In this document: one piece after another, positions 26,874 through 34,464 of the stretch | How positions within the stretch are numbered: position 1 is the stretch's first letter | Layout of the letters: every line of letters starts with the position of its first letter | Assembly: GCA_900553355.1 (NCBI GenBank) | Contig: USDK01000005.1 | Coordinates: 1-64,000, forward strand | DNA length: 64,000 nucleotides | Direction: 5' to 3' | DNA from: an uncultured Lachnospiraceae bacterium | Lineage (GTDB): Bacteria > Bacillota > Clostridia > Lachnospirales > Lachnospiraceae | Translations under genes and position numbers: made by a program | The notes under the pieces: generated by a model | Databases searched by the model: none | What the model was told of the DNA's origin: nothing | Seen by the model: only the letters and a program-made list of their open reading frames with translations

Positions 26874-27095
26874 TTAAGAATGTTTCTGTAAATGGAGCAG
26901 AAGAAAATGCCGAAGCTCCTCCGTTGTCATCTCCCGGACTTCCGGTACAACACGTTCCAGTTCCGCTCCTTCCAGGATCAGACGCCTTGTCCGGGCGCTC
27001 CGCTCTTTTTTCCGGTCTCTGGCCTGGGCAGCCTCCATCCGGTGTTTTGCCTGCAGTAACTGCTTTTTTGTTTCTTCTGTTGATAATTTTTCCAT
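26874..27095 (-). CDS. DUF3847-like small mobilization-associated protein
   Basis: A 73-residue, highly charged helical protein (MEKLSTEETKKQLLQAKHRM, then RDRKKERSARTRRLILEGAEL). The basic R-K-K-E-R-x-x-R-T-R-R-L core resembles DUF3847, a family found beside relaxases in clostridial elements. It lies directly next to the putative oriT and upstream of the relaxase gene on the same strand, so a MobC-like accessory role at the nick site is plausible but not shown. Confidence 0.65.
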   Translation of the reverse strand: MEKLSTEETKKQLLQAKHRMEAAQARDRKKERSARTRRLILEGAELERVVPEVREMTTEELRHFLLLHLQKHS

Positions 27096-27210
27096 AAAAG
27101 TTCCTTTCCGGTATCTGTCCGGTACCGGCTGTGCCGTGTTCCGGTACTGATACCTGTGTGCGTGTGAGGTCTTGATCTGACCGGTATGGTTTTCCTGTTC
27201 TTCTGGTATG

Positions 27211-28023
27211 CTATTTCCTGTCCACGGTGTCAGATTGGAACAGTTTCCGTACTGCTTTCAGGTTAGAAGCGGCATTCATCTCCCGTATATTCTGACGGCT
27301 GATCTTCACGGGAATACAGCGCTCCAGTATGCGGTCATAAATTCTGGCGTGTGCCAGATCCTGCGGTTTTTTCAGCTCTTCCAGAGTCAGATTTGTTGTG
27401 ATGATTATGGGTTTCCTGCTCCGGTAACGGCTGTCGATGACACTGAATACCTGCTCCAGGGCAAACTCAGAACTGCGTTCTACGCCAAGGTCATCGATGA
27501 TCAGCAGGCTGTATTGATTGAAGCTTTCAATGAACCGGTTCCGGTCATCGGAGTACATCCCGGTCAAGGTGTTCAGGATGCGGGCAAAATTGGTCATCAG
27601 AACCGGCACGCCCTGTTCCAACAGTGCGTTAGCGATACATCCGGCAAAAAAGGATTTCCCTGTTCCTACATCTCCCCAGAGCAGAAGCCCCAGAGACTTT
27701 TCTTTCATCTCCTTCCAGTGGGCGACATACTCATGTGCTTTCCGGATTTCCGGATTATAGCCTTTGTCATTGGAAAAGTTATAATCCTGCAGCGCTTTGT
27801 CCTGCAGGCCGCTGGCTTTGAGCCGTGAGATATGCTCCAGGAATTCCCGCTGTTTCCGTTCTTTCTCCTGCTGTTCGTATGCGTCCTGCTGACAGCGGCA
27901 CCGTATGGCCGGACGGAATTCTTTCCCGCCAAGCTGGACTCTGCACTGCCGCGGCGTATGGCATTTGGAACAGTAAATGAGCCCGTCCGCTTCGTTTAAA
28001 TATTCGTCCTCTTTTAAGGTCAT
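27211..28023 (-). CDS. DnaC/IstB-like ATPase (helicase loader of the element)
   Basis: A 270-residue AAA+ protein. An N-terminal zinc-binding part has YCSKCHTPRQC and IRCRCQ. The ATPase has Walker A WGDVGTGKSFFAG, Walker B LLIIDDLGVE and sensor 1 IITTNLTLEEL. This is the DnaC/DnaI type, which loads the replicative helicase. I place the start at 28023, behind AAGGAGGAGG; its ATG overlaps the stop of the initiator gene (ATGA), so the two are coupled. The pairing of initiator and loader points to autonomous replication by the element. Confidence 0.88.
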   Translation of the reverse strand: MTLKEDEYLNEADGLIYCSKCHTPRQCRVQLGGKEFRPAIRCRCQQDAYEQQEKERKQREFLEHISRLKASGLQDKALQDYNFSNDKGYNPEIRKAHEYVAHWKEMKEKSLGLLLWGDVGTGKSFFAGCIANALLEQGVPVLMTNFARILNTLTGMYSDDRNRFIESFNQYSLLIIDDLGVERSSEFALEQVFSVIDSRYRSRKPIIITTNLTLEELKKPQDLAHARIYDRILERCIPVKISRQNIREMNAASNLKAVRKLFQSDTVDRK

Positions 28024-28568
28024 AGGCTTTCCTCCTCCTTGCATTCATATTTCCGGTCGGAACCGGGGCCGTAAGGAATGCGGTTTCCCCGATCCCATCG
28101 GTTTCTCTCTTGATATTTGTTCTTCTTATTTTTACTACCGGACAGATTCCTGTCTTTCTGACAGACAAGATCCTGTCTCTCTGACAGACAGTTTTCTGTC
28201 TCCCTGATGGACAGTTTTCTGTCTGTGGACGGCAGGGCATCCGGATACTTTACATAGATGCGGTTAGGACGTCCGATCCCCTGACGCTTTCGATAAATGA
28301 GCTGTTTTTCTTCCAGTGCTTTCAGCGCCGTTTTGATGGTCATTTCGCTCTTATGCATGGCGTCTGCCAGAGAGGGTATGGTGAAGAAGAGGTATACATG
28401 GCCATTTTCATCCGTCCATCTGTCATTCTTCTGTGACAGCCTTGCCCGGTCGAGCAGGATCATGTAAAGGATCTTTGCTGTCTCATTCAGATCATCTATT
28501 TCCAGTAAAAATTTTGGGAATACCAGATAGTTCAGGATCTGGCTGCCCGGCGTGAGAAACTGTGTCAT
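28020..28568 (-). CDS. Replication initiator protein A-like (RepA_N type)
   Basis: A 182-residue protein with the RepA N-terminal pattern: YLVFPKFLLEIDDLNETAKILYMILLDRA, split here as LVFPKFLL and TAKILYMILLDRA, then YLFFTIPSLADAMHKSEMTI and ALKALEEKQLIYRKRQGIG. It is a winged-helix DNA-binding domain as found in initiators of Gram-positive plasmids and integrative elements. The C-terminal part is encoded by 23-bp DNA repeats (28146-28229), probably iterons. It lies in an operon with the DnaC-like gene (ATGA overlap). Confidence 0.8.
   Translation of the reverse strand: MTQFLTPGSQILNYLVFPKFLLEIDDLNETAKILYMILLDRARLSQKNDRWTDENGHVYLFFTIPSLADAMHKSEMTIKTALKALEEKQLIYRKRQGIGRPNRIYVKYPDALPSTDRKLSIRETENCLSERQDLVCQKDRNLSGSKNKKNKYQERNRWDRGNRIPYGPGSDRKYECKEEESL
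28146..28229. repeat. 23-bp iteron-like tandem repeats inside the initiator gene
   Basis: Units begin at 28146, 28169, 28192 and 28215, with common core CTGTCTnnCTGACAGAC; the last is partial. Each core holds the short inverted pair CTGTC/GACAG. The 23-bp period is not a multiple of three, so the conservation is at DNA and not protein level. This fits an initiator-binding origin located within repA, as known for RepA_N plasmids. Confidence 0.65.
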
Positions 28569-28601
28569 GTGCTTCCTCCCCTCATATGACAGGTTCAGGG
28601 A

Positions 28602-28979
28602 CTACTCGCCCAGAAAATCCCAGTCCACATCGGCGTCAGGGTCAGTCGCCGGAGATTCTGCAGGGGGAACGGCTGCATTGGACTTTGACAGCCCGGCCAT
28701 GCAGCCGGCCAGAAAGGCTGGAAGTGCTTTTTCCATAGACTTCTCCACCGCAGAGACGATCTGCTGTACAAACTGTTCTTCCCGCTCCCGAGTTTCCAGA
28801 TAGGGATCTTCCCGGCTTTTGTAATAGCGGTCAAAGTAATCTACCAGAGCGGCGGCGATCACCTGACTGTAGGATTTGAATTCCTGCCTGTCCATAGTCT
28901 GGAGATACTGCCATGCCTGGGCAGGGATCTCCTTGTCCAGGTTAAACCGGACATTGGTGCTTCGGATTCTGTCTGTCAT
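28602..28979 (-). CDS. ParR-like centromere-binding protein
   Basis: A 125-residue protein beginning with a ribbon-helix-helix-like segment (STNVRFNLDKEIPAQAW then L-Q-T-M-D-R-Q-E-F-K-S-Y-S-Q-V-I), followed by a helical part and an acidic tail DPDADVDWDFLGE. The start overlaps the ParM stop by ATGA. Small DNA-binding partners placed just 3' of parM are adaptors between centromere and filament, and acidic tails of such proteins contact ParM. Sequence similarity alone is weak; the call leans on position. Confidence 0.65.
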   Translation of the reverse strand: MTDRIRSTNVRFNLDKEIPAQAWQYLQTMDRQEFKSYSQVIAAALVDYFDRYYKSREDPYLETREREEQFVQQIVSAVEKSMEKALPAFLAGCMAGLSKSNAAVPPAESPATDPDADVDWDFLGE

Positions 28980-29899
28980 GGGCGCTCCTTCCTGCGGAGA
29001 GCGGCAAGCGCAAGAGCTTCATATCCTTTTGCCGTGGCACAGATATCATCAATGATCGTTACCCGGCTTTCCTCATACCGCCCGAAGTTTCGGATCAGAC
29101 AGCCACCGCCGCCCACAATATACAGCCGCATGAGATCCGGATTGTATTCATACCGGCGCAGGGTGGTAAAAATATCTGCCACATACTGCCTTGCCGCAGA
29201 GGTGATACAGTCCAGATAAGGTTTCCCGATATCAGCAGTACCGTGGCGGAATACCTGTTCAATCGTTGCTTCATTGATCCTGACACCGAAGGTATCCATG
29301 ACTGCATTTCGTGCTGCGGTCATGCACTGGCTGACACCGAACTTTTCTGTCCAGCAACGGCTCTCCACGGCCTTTTTGTTGTTGATATACAAAATGTTCA
29401 TAGTACCGTTCCCGATATTTGCCAGAAGATTTGTCCCTCTGAAATCTTTGAGACGGCTGACAACGGCAGGGTATCCCTGGGGATACAGGCTGCATCCGGC
29501 CAAGCGGATGTGATACTCTTTTTTGTTGAACCGATAGGTTACTTCCGGATTACGGAGCAGATAGCTTCGGAATTCTTCCCGCTGTCTGCGGATCCATGTG
29601 AGTGGAAGTCCGGCCGCAAGATGAACGTCTGCTTCCCGGATGCCGTACAGGTTCAGCTCCCTTGCCACAGCCATCAGCGTGAGCAGGTAATAGTCCTCAT
29701 CCGCAGCTTTGTCCGGGATAAATTCCTTGTGGCAGTCCCCAATCCGATAGTACATCCCGCCGTATTCCAGGATGTTGCCGGAGAAGATCGGTTCGGTCTC
29801 ATAGGCTGTCACGCTGCTTTTTGTGACAGTACCGGCGGTCTTAATATTGCCGTAGCCGTGATCCACGCCGATGATCATGAGATTTTTAAATTCTTTCAT
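28976..29899 (-). CDS. ParM/StbA-like actin-type plasmid segregation protein
   Basis: A 307-residue actin-fold ATPase. Phosphate 1 motif MIIGVDHGYGNIKTAG, phosphate 2 NLLANIGNGTMNILY and the adenosine motif LYIVGGGGCLIRNF are clear. I start it at ATG 29899, with GGGAGG at a good distance; a GTG at 29911 is the alternative. A 16-codon leader frame overlaps this start. With the ParR-like partner it forms a type II partition system. Finding it in an integrated element implies that the excised form persists long enough as a plasmid to need segregation. Confidence 0.88.
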   Translation of the reverse strand: MKEFKNLMIIGVDHGYGNIKTAGTVTKSSVTAYETEPIFSGNILEYGGMYYRIGDCHKEFIPDKAADEDYYLLTLMAVARELNLYGIREADVHLAAGLPLTWIRRQREEFRSYLLRNPEVTYRFNKKEYHIRLAGCSLYPQGYPAVVSRLKDFRGTNLLANIGNGTMNILYINNKKAVESRCWTEKFGVSQCMTAARNAVMDTFGVRINEATIEQVFRHGTADIGKPYLDCITSAARQYVADIFTTLRRYEYNPDLMRLYIVGGGGCLIRNFGRYEESRVTIIDDICATAKGYEALALAALRRKERP

Positions 29900-29936
29900 G
29901 CGTCTTTGCACCTCCCTGATTTGTCTTTTTGCTCAT
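29886..29936 (-). CDS. Putative 16-residue leader peptide upstream of parM
   Basis: ATG at 29936 has a strong AAAGGAGGA site and reads MSKKTNQGGAKTHERI before a TAA at 29886. The frame contains the parM ribosome site and passes 14 bp beyond the parM start codon, so translation of one would affect the other. Whether it is made is unknown. Confidence 0.4.
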   Translation of the reverse strand: MSKKTNQGGAKTHERI

Positions 29937-30073
29937 AAAATAAATCCTCCTTTCTGTAGATTTGTCTGGAAAGCAGCACCGGTTTTAAAGAAATGGTGCT
30001 GTATTCACTGCAAGTTCATTCTACTGAAAGAAGGCTATAAGAACATTGAGAGGGGATTGAGCGGAAATTGAGC

Positions 30074-30106
30074 AAAAGAAAAGCACCGGTTTTCAGAACC
30101 GATGCT
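30074..30106 (-). terminator. Terminator of the XRE gene (minus strand)
   Basis: On the minus strand AGCATCGGTT/AACCGGTGCT forms a stem with one mismatch and is followed by TTTTCTTTT. It separates the XRE gene from the partition operon. Confidence 0.65.
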
Positions 30107-30157
30107 ATATGATTTTGCCGGGATAATCCGCAAATTAATTATGAGTATAATTGAAGA

Positions 30158-30598
30158 TCACTGTTTTAAATGGCCCTGATCCATGCCTGAGGTGCCAGCG
30201 AGAATAATAGAGATCCATTTCAAGAGAGGTCGGTGTGCCGTTGATCCGGTTATGCTCCTGCTCAATGGCTTGTATTCATCCAGAAGGTCTTCAACCGGGA
30301 TATGATAGAAGTCTGCCAGCCTGTCCACCACTTCTTTCGGGTAGTAATCTACATATCCTACTTCATAATCTATATAGTGCCCTCTGGAGATCCCGATCTG
30401 TTCTGCAACCTCTTTCTGCATCAGCCCCATGTGATGGCGGCACCAGCGCAGACGGTCAGGAACGTTTTGTATTTCTTCATAACTGTGATACTGCTGATTA
30501 AACTGCTGGGCTTCCAGGAGCTTGCGGGGAGCGATCAGCCGGAATGTATGGATGCACAGAGGAGCGTACTGTACAATGCCGTCTTCTGTTCTGCACAT
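30158..30598 (-). CDS. XRE family helix-turn-helix protein (possibly frameshifted)
   Basis: A DNA-binding protein at the right end of the element. The helix-turn-helix is RLRWCRHHMGLMQKEVAEQIG, given here in parts: RLRWCRHHMGL, QKEVAEQIGISRGHYIDYE; then VVDRLADFYHIPVEDLLDEY. I start it at ATG 30598; the open frame continues upstream across the attR junction, and no good ribosome site is seen. After DLLDEY the frame (KPLSRSITGS...) loses coding character, while another frame from 30275 to 30135 reads IQAIEQEHNRINGTPTSLEM and ends FNYTHN. A frameshift near 30276 is therefore likely, the true 3' end being about 30135. Probably a regulator of the element. Confidence 0.6.
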   Translation of the reverse strand: MCRTEDGIVQYAPLCIHTFRLIAPRKLLEAQQFNQQYHSYEEIQNVPDRLRWCRHHMGLMQKEVAEQIGISRGHYIDYEVGYVDYYPKEVVDRLADFYHIPVEDLLDEYKPLSRSITGSTAHRPLLKWISIILAGTSGMDQGHLKQ

Positions 30599-30696
30599 GA
30601 GATAATTTTCATCTGAAAACTTTGTAAATACCTTCCAATGTGACTGAAATCCTTGCTGGGGGATTTCTCCCGGGAGTAAAACCCCATTGGCGAGAG

Positions 30697-31173
30697 GATA
30701 GCATTCAGGATGTAGATGCGATTGTAAATGCGGCAAATACCAGCCTTCTGGGAGGAGGCGGAGTAGACGGAGCCATACACCGGGCGGCCGGCCCAGAACT
30801 TCTGGAAGAGTGCAGAACGCTCCATGGATGTAATACCGGAGAAGCCAGGATCACCAAAGCCTATCGTCTGCCCTGCCGATATGTGATCCATACACCGGGG
30901 CCGGTATGGCGAGGAGGGACGCATGGAGAAAGGGAACTGTTAGCGTCCTGCTATCGTTCGTGCCTGGAGCTCGCAGTGGAAAATGGAATACGGCGGATTG
31001 CATTTCCCTCCATTTCAACCGGCGTCTATCATTTCCCAGTGCAGGAGGCGGCAGAAATCGCAGTAGGAACGGCTGTAAAGTTTGCAGATGAACATCCGGG
31101 AACCTTGGAACTGGTTGAATGGGTGTTATTTGATGACAAAACCTGGGAAGTCTACAGTGAGAAACTGAGATAA
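30697..31173 (+). pseudogene. 3' part of the interrupted macro-domain gene
   Basis: 158 codons of a macro domain of the YmdB/O-acetyl-ADP-ribose deacetylase type: VDAIVNAANTSLLGGGGVDG, AIHRAAGPELLEECR, then RYVIHTPGPVW and FPSISTGVYHFP. These are the ADP-ribose-binding loops. Joined to the left half at 17832 through GATA it gives a 172-residue protein of normal size. In the present state a GTG at 30640 within the element opens the same frame (giving 178 codons in all) but lacks a ribosome site and the R-G-D strand. Excision of the element would restore the gene exactly. Confidence 0.8.
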
Positions 31174-31198
31174 AACGGATAAGTGGAGGTGCAGCGCA

Positions 31199-31471
31199 AT
31201 GGCATTGGGAAAAACGGATGAACTGTATCATCTTCTGTTAAGCAAAGGATATCAGGAGGATCTTTGCAGAGAGATTGCTTATAAATATATGAATACGGAT
31301 TATACAGCTACCAGGATGCTGGGCTATCTCTACCGTATCAGCCAGCCAAGAGTCGAGGATCTGGTGGATGAAATGCTGGCTATCTTAAGCGACCGACAGC
31401 AGATCATTCAGAAAAAGGAAATGGAGCAGGCGCAGACAGTGATGAATGATATATACGAAAACGGGCTGTAA
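31199..31471 (+). CDS. Small conserved-looking protein of unknown function
   Basis: A 90-residue helical protein with a strong GGAGGTG ribosome site, 25 bp after the macro-domain gene. It contains LYHLLLSKGYQEDLCREIAY and TATRMLGYLYRISQPRVEDL, then a C-terminal helix EMLAILSDRQQIIQKKEMEQ. I recognise no family. Its position suggests it was translated with the macro-domain protein before the element inserted; transcription may now start inside the element or be lost. Confidence 0.65.
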   Translation: MALGKTDELYHLLLSKGYQEDLCREIAYKYMNTDYTATRMLGYLYRISQPRVEDLVDEMLAILSDRQQIIQKKEMEQAQTVMNDIYENGL

Positions 31472-31485
31472 TACAATTCGACATG

Positions 31486-31526
31486 AAAAATCCACTGTAT
31501 CGATTGATTTCGTACAGTGGATTTTT
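31486..31526. terminator. Strong bidirectional terminator
   Basis: Perfect 14-bp stem AAAAATCCACTGTA/TACAGTGGATTTTT with a 13-base loop, A run on the left and T run on the right. It closes the plus-strand operon and would also end the minus-strand transcript from the promoter at 31626-31654. Confidence 0.88.
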
Positions 31527-31625
31527 ACTTAACTAAATCCATTGGTCTATGCCTCTTTCCTTTTAAAATAATGAGGTTAAAATTCTGTTTTTGGTGGTCC
31601 GTCCTCCTTTTCTTTTGATGTAATT

Positions 31626-31654
31626 ATAATAACTCTCAAATTTAAAAATGTCAA
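31626..31654 (-). promoter_or_regulatory. Orphan promoter on the minus strand
   Basis: TTGACA (31649-31654) and TATTAT (31626-31631) are 17 bp apart. Downstream lie an AAAAGGAGG sequence near 31610 without a start codon in reach, a five-codon frame (MDLVK) near 31545, and the terminator at 31486-31526. A short RNA of about 130-140 nt is suggested. Confidence 0.5.
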
Positions 31655-31724
31655 TAGGAAATCTGATAAAAAATATATTTTATACAAATATACAGAATTT
31701 TCTGATAAATAATCAAAGCAGCCA

Positions 31725-33038
31725 TTAAGACTGCTCTGATTGTGAGATATGTAAAGGATAAACCTTTGTCATCTCGATGATAAAATTTTGAATGATATCT
31801 GTGCCGGCTTCTGTATTAAGAGTGAGATCATAATTCTGCGCTCTACCCCAGATCCTCCGGGTATAATAGCGATAGTTATCAGAACGCCGCCGGTCCGTCT
31901 GGCGGACTTTCTGGAGCGCTTCTTCTTTTGAAAGGTGCTCTGTTTTCATAATACGCTGTACACGGAAGGGCTCCGGAGCATGGAGAAAGACTTTCAGCGT
32001 GTTGGGACGGCTGCGGAGAATATAGTCGGCACAGCGTCCAACAATGACACAGTTTCCTTTTGCAGCCAGTTCCCGGATGACTTTTCCTTCTGATTCAAAG
32101 ATCTCATCTCTTGGAGATTCCTGGGATTCTGAATAGATATACATCTGATTCATAAGATCATAGAGAAGGCTGTTGGTCATATTTTCTTCCCGGTCCTTGA
32201 TAAACTGAGGGTCATATCCGGTAGAGCCGGCAGCCATCTGTATGATTTCGTTGTCATAGAATGCGAAACCAAGCCTCGTGGCAAGGGATTTCCCGATATC
32301 GTGCCCACCGCTTCCGTACTGGCGGCCGATGACAATCACAGGAGGGTAGTCTGTTTCCATGTCAGAAGAGGTATCGGCTGAGACGTCAGAAGAATCTTCT
32401 GCCGGGCCAAACAGGAGCTGGCTGAGGAAAGAAAGTTTCCGGCCAAACAGCCTGGCAATGAAACCGACCAGGAGGGCGGCAATAACGGTTCCCTCCCTGA
32501 CGCCGTCCAGGCGGTGAGAAAAGAACAGAGAAAGTAAAGCGGCAATCACAGTCAGAGATACGTCAAAGGAGACTTTCGTGATACCAAAGTCTGTATTCCA
32601 TGTAGAAGACACTGCGCGGACGAAGGATTCGCCAGGCAGCATGGCTACATCTGCCAGTACCTCTGTATACACACCGAAGCCAAGGATCAGACAGCCTGCC
32701 AGCAGATAGAACAGGCAGGATAAATAGGTGTCAGGCTGGACAAAAAAGAGCATTTTCATCGTCAGGTCGATAAAATATCCGAAGAGTATTGAAATAGGGA
32801 TCTGCAGCAGATGCTCTGCTTTGAAGTTTTTTCTCAGGATCAGCAGCTGGATCAGGATCAGAAGCAGACTGAAGATAATTGTAAACTGACCAAGAGTAAA
32901 GGGAAAATTCAGGCTGAGCACGTATGGAATTGAAGAAATAGGAGATGTGCCCAGGTTGGCTTTTGTAATCAGGCTGACGCCAAAAGAATTAATAAATAGT
33001 CCGATTAGAAATACAACGTATCGTTTTAGTTTTGTCAT
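31725..33038 (-). CDS. YczE/YitT-like membrane protein fused to a cytidylate kinase-like domain
   Basis: A 437-residue fusion. Residues 1-205 are a five- to six-helix membrane domain of the YczE type (INSFGVSLITKANLGTSPIS, LPGESFVRAVS). After a short acidic linker the cytosolic part (about 228-430) is a cytidylate-kinase-like P-loop domain: VIVIGRQYGSGGHDIGKSLA, CVIVGRCADYIL, and the lid DRRRSDNYRYYTRRIWGRAQ with NYDLTLNT. The same kinase type lies separately, overlapping an MFS gene, at 7199. The fusion argues that the kinase acts on or controls what the membrane domain moves. It lies 20 bp behind a MarR gene, in one operon. A hairpin AGCAGTC/GGCTGCT overlaps its stop. Substrate unknown. Confidence 0.85.
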   Translation of the reverse strand: MTKLKRYVVFLIGLFINSFGVSLITKANLGTSPISSIPYVLSLNFPFTLGQFTIIFSLLLILIQLLILRKNFKAEHLLQIPISILFGYFIDLTMKMLFFVQPDTYLSCLFYLLAGCLILGFGVYTEVLADVAMLPGESFVRAVSSTWNTDFGITKVSFDVSLTVIAALLSLFFSHRLDGVREGTVIAALLVGFIARLFGRKLSFLSQLLFGPAEDSSDVSADTSSDMETDYPPVIVIGRQYGSGGHDIGKSLATRLGFAFYDNEIIQMAAGSTGYDPQFIKDREENMTNSLLYDLMNQMYIYSESQESPRDEIFESEGKVIRELAAKGNCVIVGRCADYILRSRPNTLKVFLHAPEPFRVQRIMKTEHLSKEEALQKVRQTDRRRSDNYRYYTRRIWGRAQNYDLTLNTEAGTDIIQNFIIEMTKVYPLHISQSEQS

Positions 33039-33058
33039 AATGATGTCAATCCTTTCCG

Positions 33059-33475
33059 TTATATATTGAGATTATCGTAGATTTGCAGAAGCGTTTTCAT
33101 AAACGCCTTTTTTTCTGCATCAGATATGCCATGAAAAGCGTTGTTTTCCAGCTTATGAAAATTTTCCATTACAAAGAGGGCCTGCCGTTTCCCTTCGGCT
33201 GTCATAAAAACATGATAGGTTCTGCGGTTTCCCTTTTGCATACGGCGTTCTACCAGGCCGTTTTCTTCCATCCGGTTTAAAAGCGTGGTCAATGTCCCGG
33301 GTTCGATATGGCATCCCCGGGCAATTTCCTTTTGTGCGGCTCCATTGTGTGTCAGAAGATAATCCAGGATTTTTGGCTGCCCGGCAGAGAGACCGCTTCC
33401 TTTTAACATTGTAAGAAGGCCCTTCTGTAGAAGAGAATGTTCTGCCATGATCAGATAGTGGAAGGATTCGTCCAT
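33059..33475 (-). CDS. MarR family transcriptional regulator
   Basis: A 138-residue winged-helix protein: AAQKEIARGCHIEPGTLTTL, then LLNRMEENGLVERRMQKGNR and the wing RRTYHVFMTAEG. It is the first gene of an operon with the YczE-kinase fusion and probably represses it. The palindrome TTTGAATTCAAA in front of the gene is the likely target. Confidence 0.9.
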   Translation of the reverse strand: MDESFHYLIMAEHSLLQKGLLTMLKGSGLSAGQPKILDYLLTHNGAAQKEIARGCHIEPGTLTTLLNRMEENGLVERRMQKGNRRTYHVFMTAEGKRQALFVMENFHKLENNAFHGISDAEKKAFMKTLLQIYDNLNI

Positions 33476-33525
33476 TGATATAAGTCCCCTTTCAGATGAT
33501 TGCTGATAAGTTTGAAAACAAATAG

Positions 33526-33584
33526 TTTGAATTCAAATTAAATGCGCACGAACAATATTATATGATTTTAGAAAGAAATGTCAA
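33526..33584 (-). promoter_or_regulatory. Promoter and operator of the marR/YczE-kinase operon
   Basis: TTGACA at 33579-33584 and TATAAT at 33557-33562 on the minus strand, 16 bp apart. The palindrome TTTGAATTCAAA (33526-33537) lies just downstream of the start point, a good site for MarR repression. Confidence 0.75.
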
Positions 33585-33598
33585 GTTAAAATGTATAG

Positions 33599-33627
33599 TA
33601 GACATTCCATGGATGACTGCCTATAAT
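33599..33627 (+). promoter_or_regulatory. Promoter of the metallophosphoesterase gene
   Basis: TAGACA (33599-33604) and TATAAT (33622-33627) with 17 bp between them, 30 bp before the start codon. It is divergent from the marR promoter. Confidence 0.7.
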
Positions 33628-33656
33628 TTAGAGTATGAAAGGTGGGGAAATATCAT

Positions 33657-34397
33657 ATGGCATTGTATGCATTAGGGGATCTGCATCTTGGCTTTCAGAC
33701 GGACAAAAGGATGGATAAGTTCGGAAAAGTATGGAAGCATCATGAACGGAAAATTGAAAAATATGTGGGCCAGATCGTAGGGCCCAAGGATACGATCGTA
33801 TTCACCGGCGATCATTCCTGGGGAAGGAATCTGGAGCAGTGCCGCGAGGATCTGGCATTTATTGAAAACTTGCCGGGACACAAGATTTTACTGAGAGGGA
33901 ATCACGATATGTTCTGGGATGCGAAAAAGACAAAGCGGCTGAATGAGGAGTTTGACGGAAGACTATTTTTTCTTCAGAATAACTTTGCCGTCTATCGGGA
34001 CTATGCTCTGGTCGGAACAAAAGGCTTTACTTTTGAAGGACCGTTCTATCTGAACCGTCAGGGACAGATTCTGGGCTGGGATCAGGAAAGGGAGAAGCAG
34101 GCGCAGAAGCTGGTCTTAAGAGAGGTGAAACGCCTCCGGGAGTCTTTTTGCCGGGCATCAGAAGCAGGATATCGGAAGTTTATCATGTTTCTCCATTATC
34201 CGCCGACAAATATCCTGGAGAGAACTTCGGCATTTACGGAGATTGCGCAGGAGTATGGAGCGGAGGCCGTAGTATATTCCCACTGCCATGGAGAAAGCCG
34301 GTTCGGGGACAGTATCCGAGGGGAATTTAATGGAGTCAGATATTTTCTGGTTTCGGGCGATTACCTTGATTTTCATCCGGTACAGATCTTGCCATAA
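33657..34397 (+). CDS. Metallophosphoesterase (calcineurin-like)
   Basis: A 246-residue protein with all five blocks of the family: ALGDLHLGF (Asp8, His10), IVFTGDHSWG, LLRGNHDMFW, MFLHYPP and VYSHCHGES. The dimetal site should thus be complete. The GDHSWG block has His where many members have Asn-x-x-D; otherwise the order is standard. I choose ATG 33657 over GTG 33642 because AAAGGTGGGG is better spaced. It is a soluble cytosolic protein; substrate (phosphodiester, nucleotide or phosphoprotein) unknown. It stands alone between divergent marR and the NifX-SlyD gene. Confidence 0.85.
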   Translation: MALYALGDLHLGFQTDKRMDKFGKVWKHHERKIEKYVGQIVGPKDTIVFTGDHSWGRNLEQCREDLAFIENLPGHKILLRGNHDMFWDAKKTKRLNEEFDGRLFFLQNNFAVYRDYALVGTKGFTFEGPFYLNRQGQILGWDQEREKQAQKLVLREVKRLRESFCRASEAGYRKFIMFLHYPPTNILERTSAFTEIAQEYGAEAVVYSHCHGESRFGDSIRGEFNGVRYFLVSGDYLDFHPVQILP

Positions 34398-34464
34398 AAG
34401 GAGGATTCCCAAAGAAAGCGGGATATGTTAAAATAACCAGGAAAACAATCAGGAGGATAATGGT

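Larger units (their letters stand above)
17874..30700. mobile_element. Integrated mobilizable element, 12.8 kb, with rep/par/mob functions and a beta-glucoside PTS cargo
   Basis: The ends are set by the split macro-domain gene: GATA at 17874-17877 and again at 30697-30700, with the gene in frame on both sides. TndX/TnpX-type serine recombinases use a GA dinucleotide as crossover core, and a GA is present at each end. The recombinase gene sits at the left end, its stop codon touching the junction. Inside are a PTS operon on the plus strand and, on the minus strand, relaxase, DUF3847 protein, replication loader, initiator, ParR, ParM and XRE. A mobilizable element that could also be maintained as a plasmid when excised is inferred. 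No type IV secretion genes are present, so it would need a helper. Confidence 0.85.

Noticed and set aside
28146..28229. CRISPR-like repeat
   Set aside because: Units are contiguous at 23 bp without spacers and lie inside a coding sequence.
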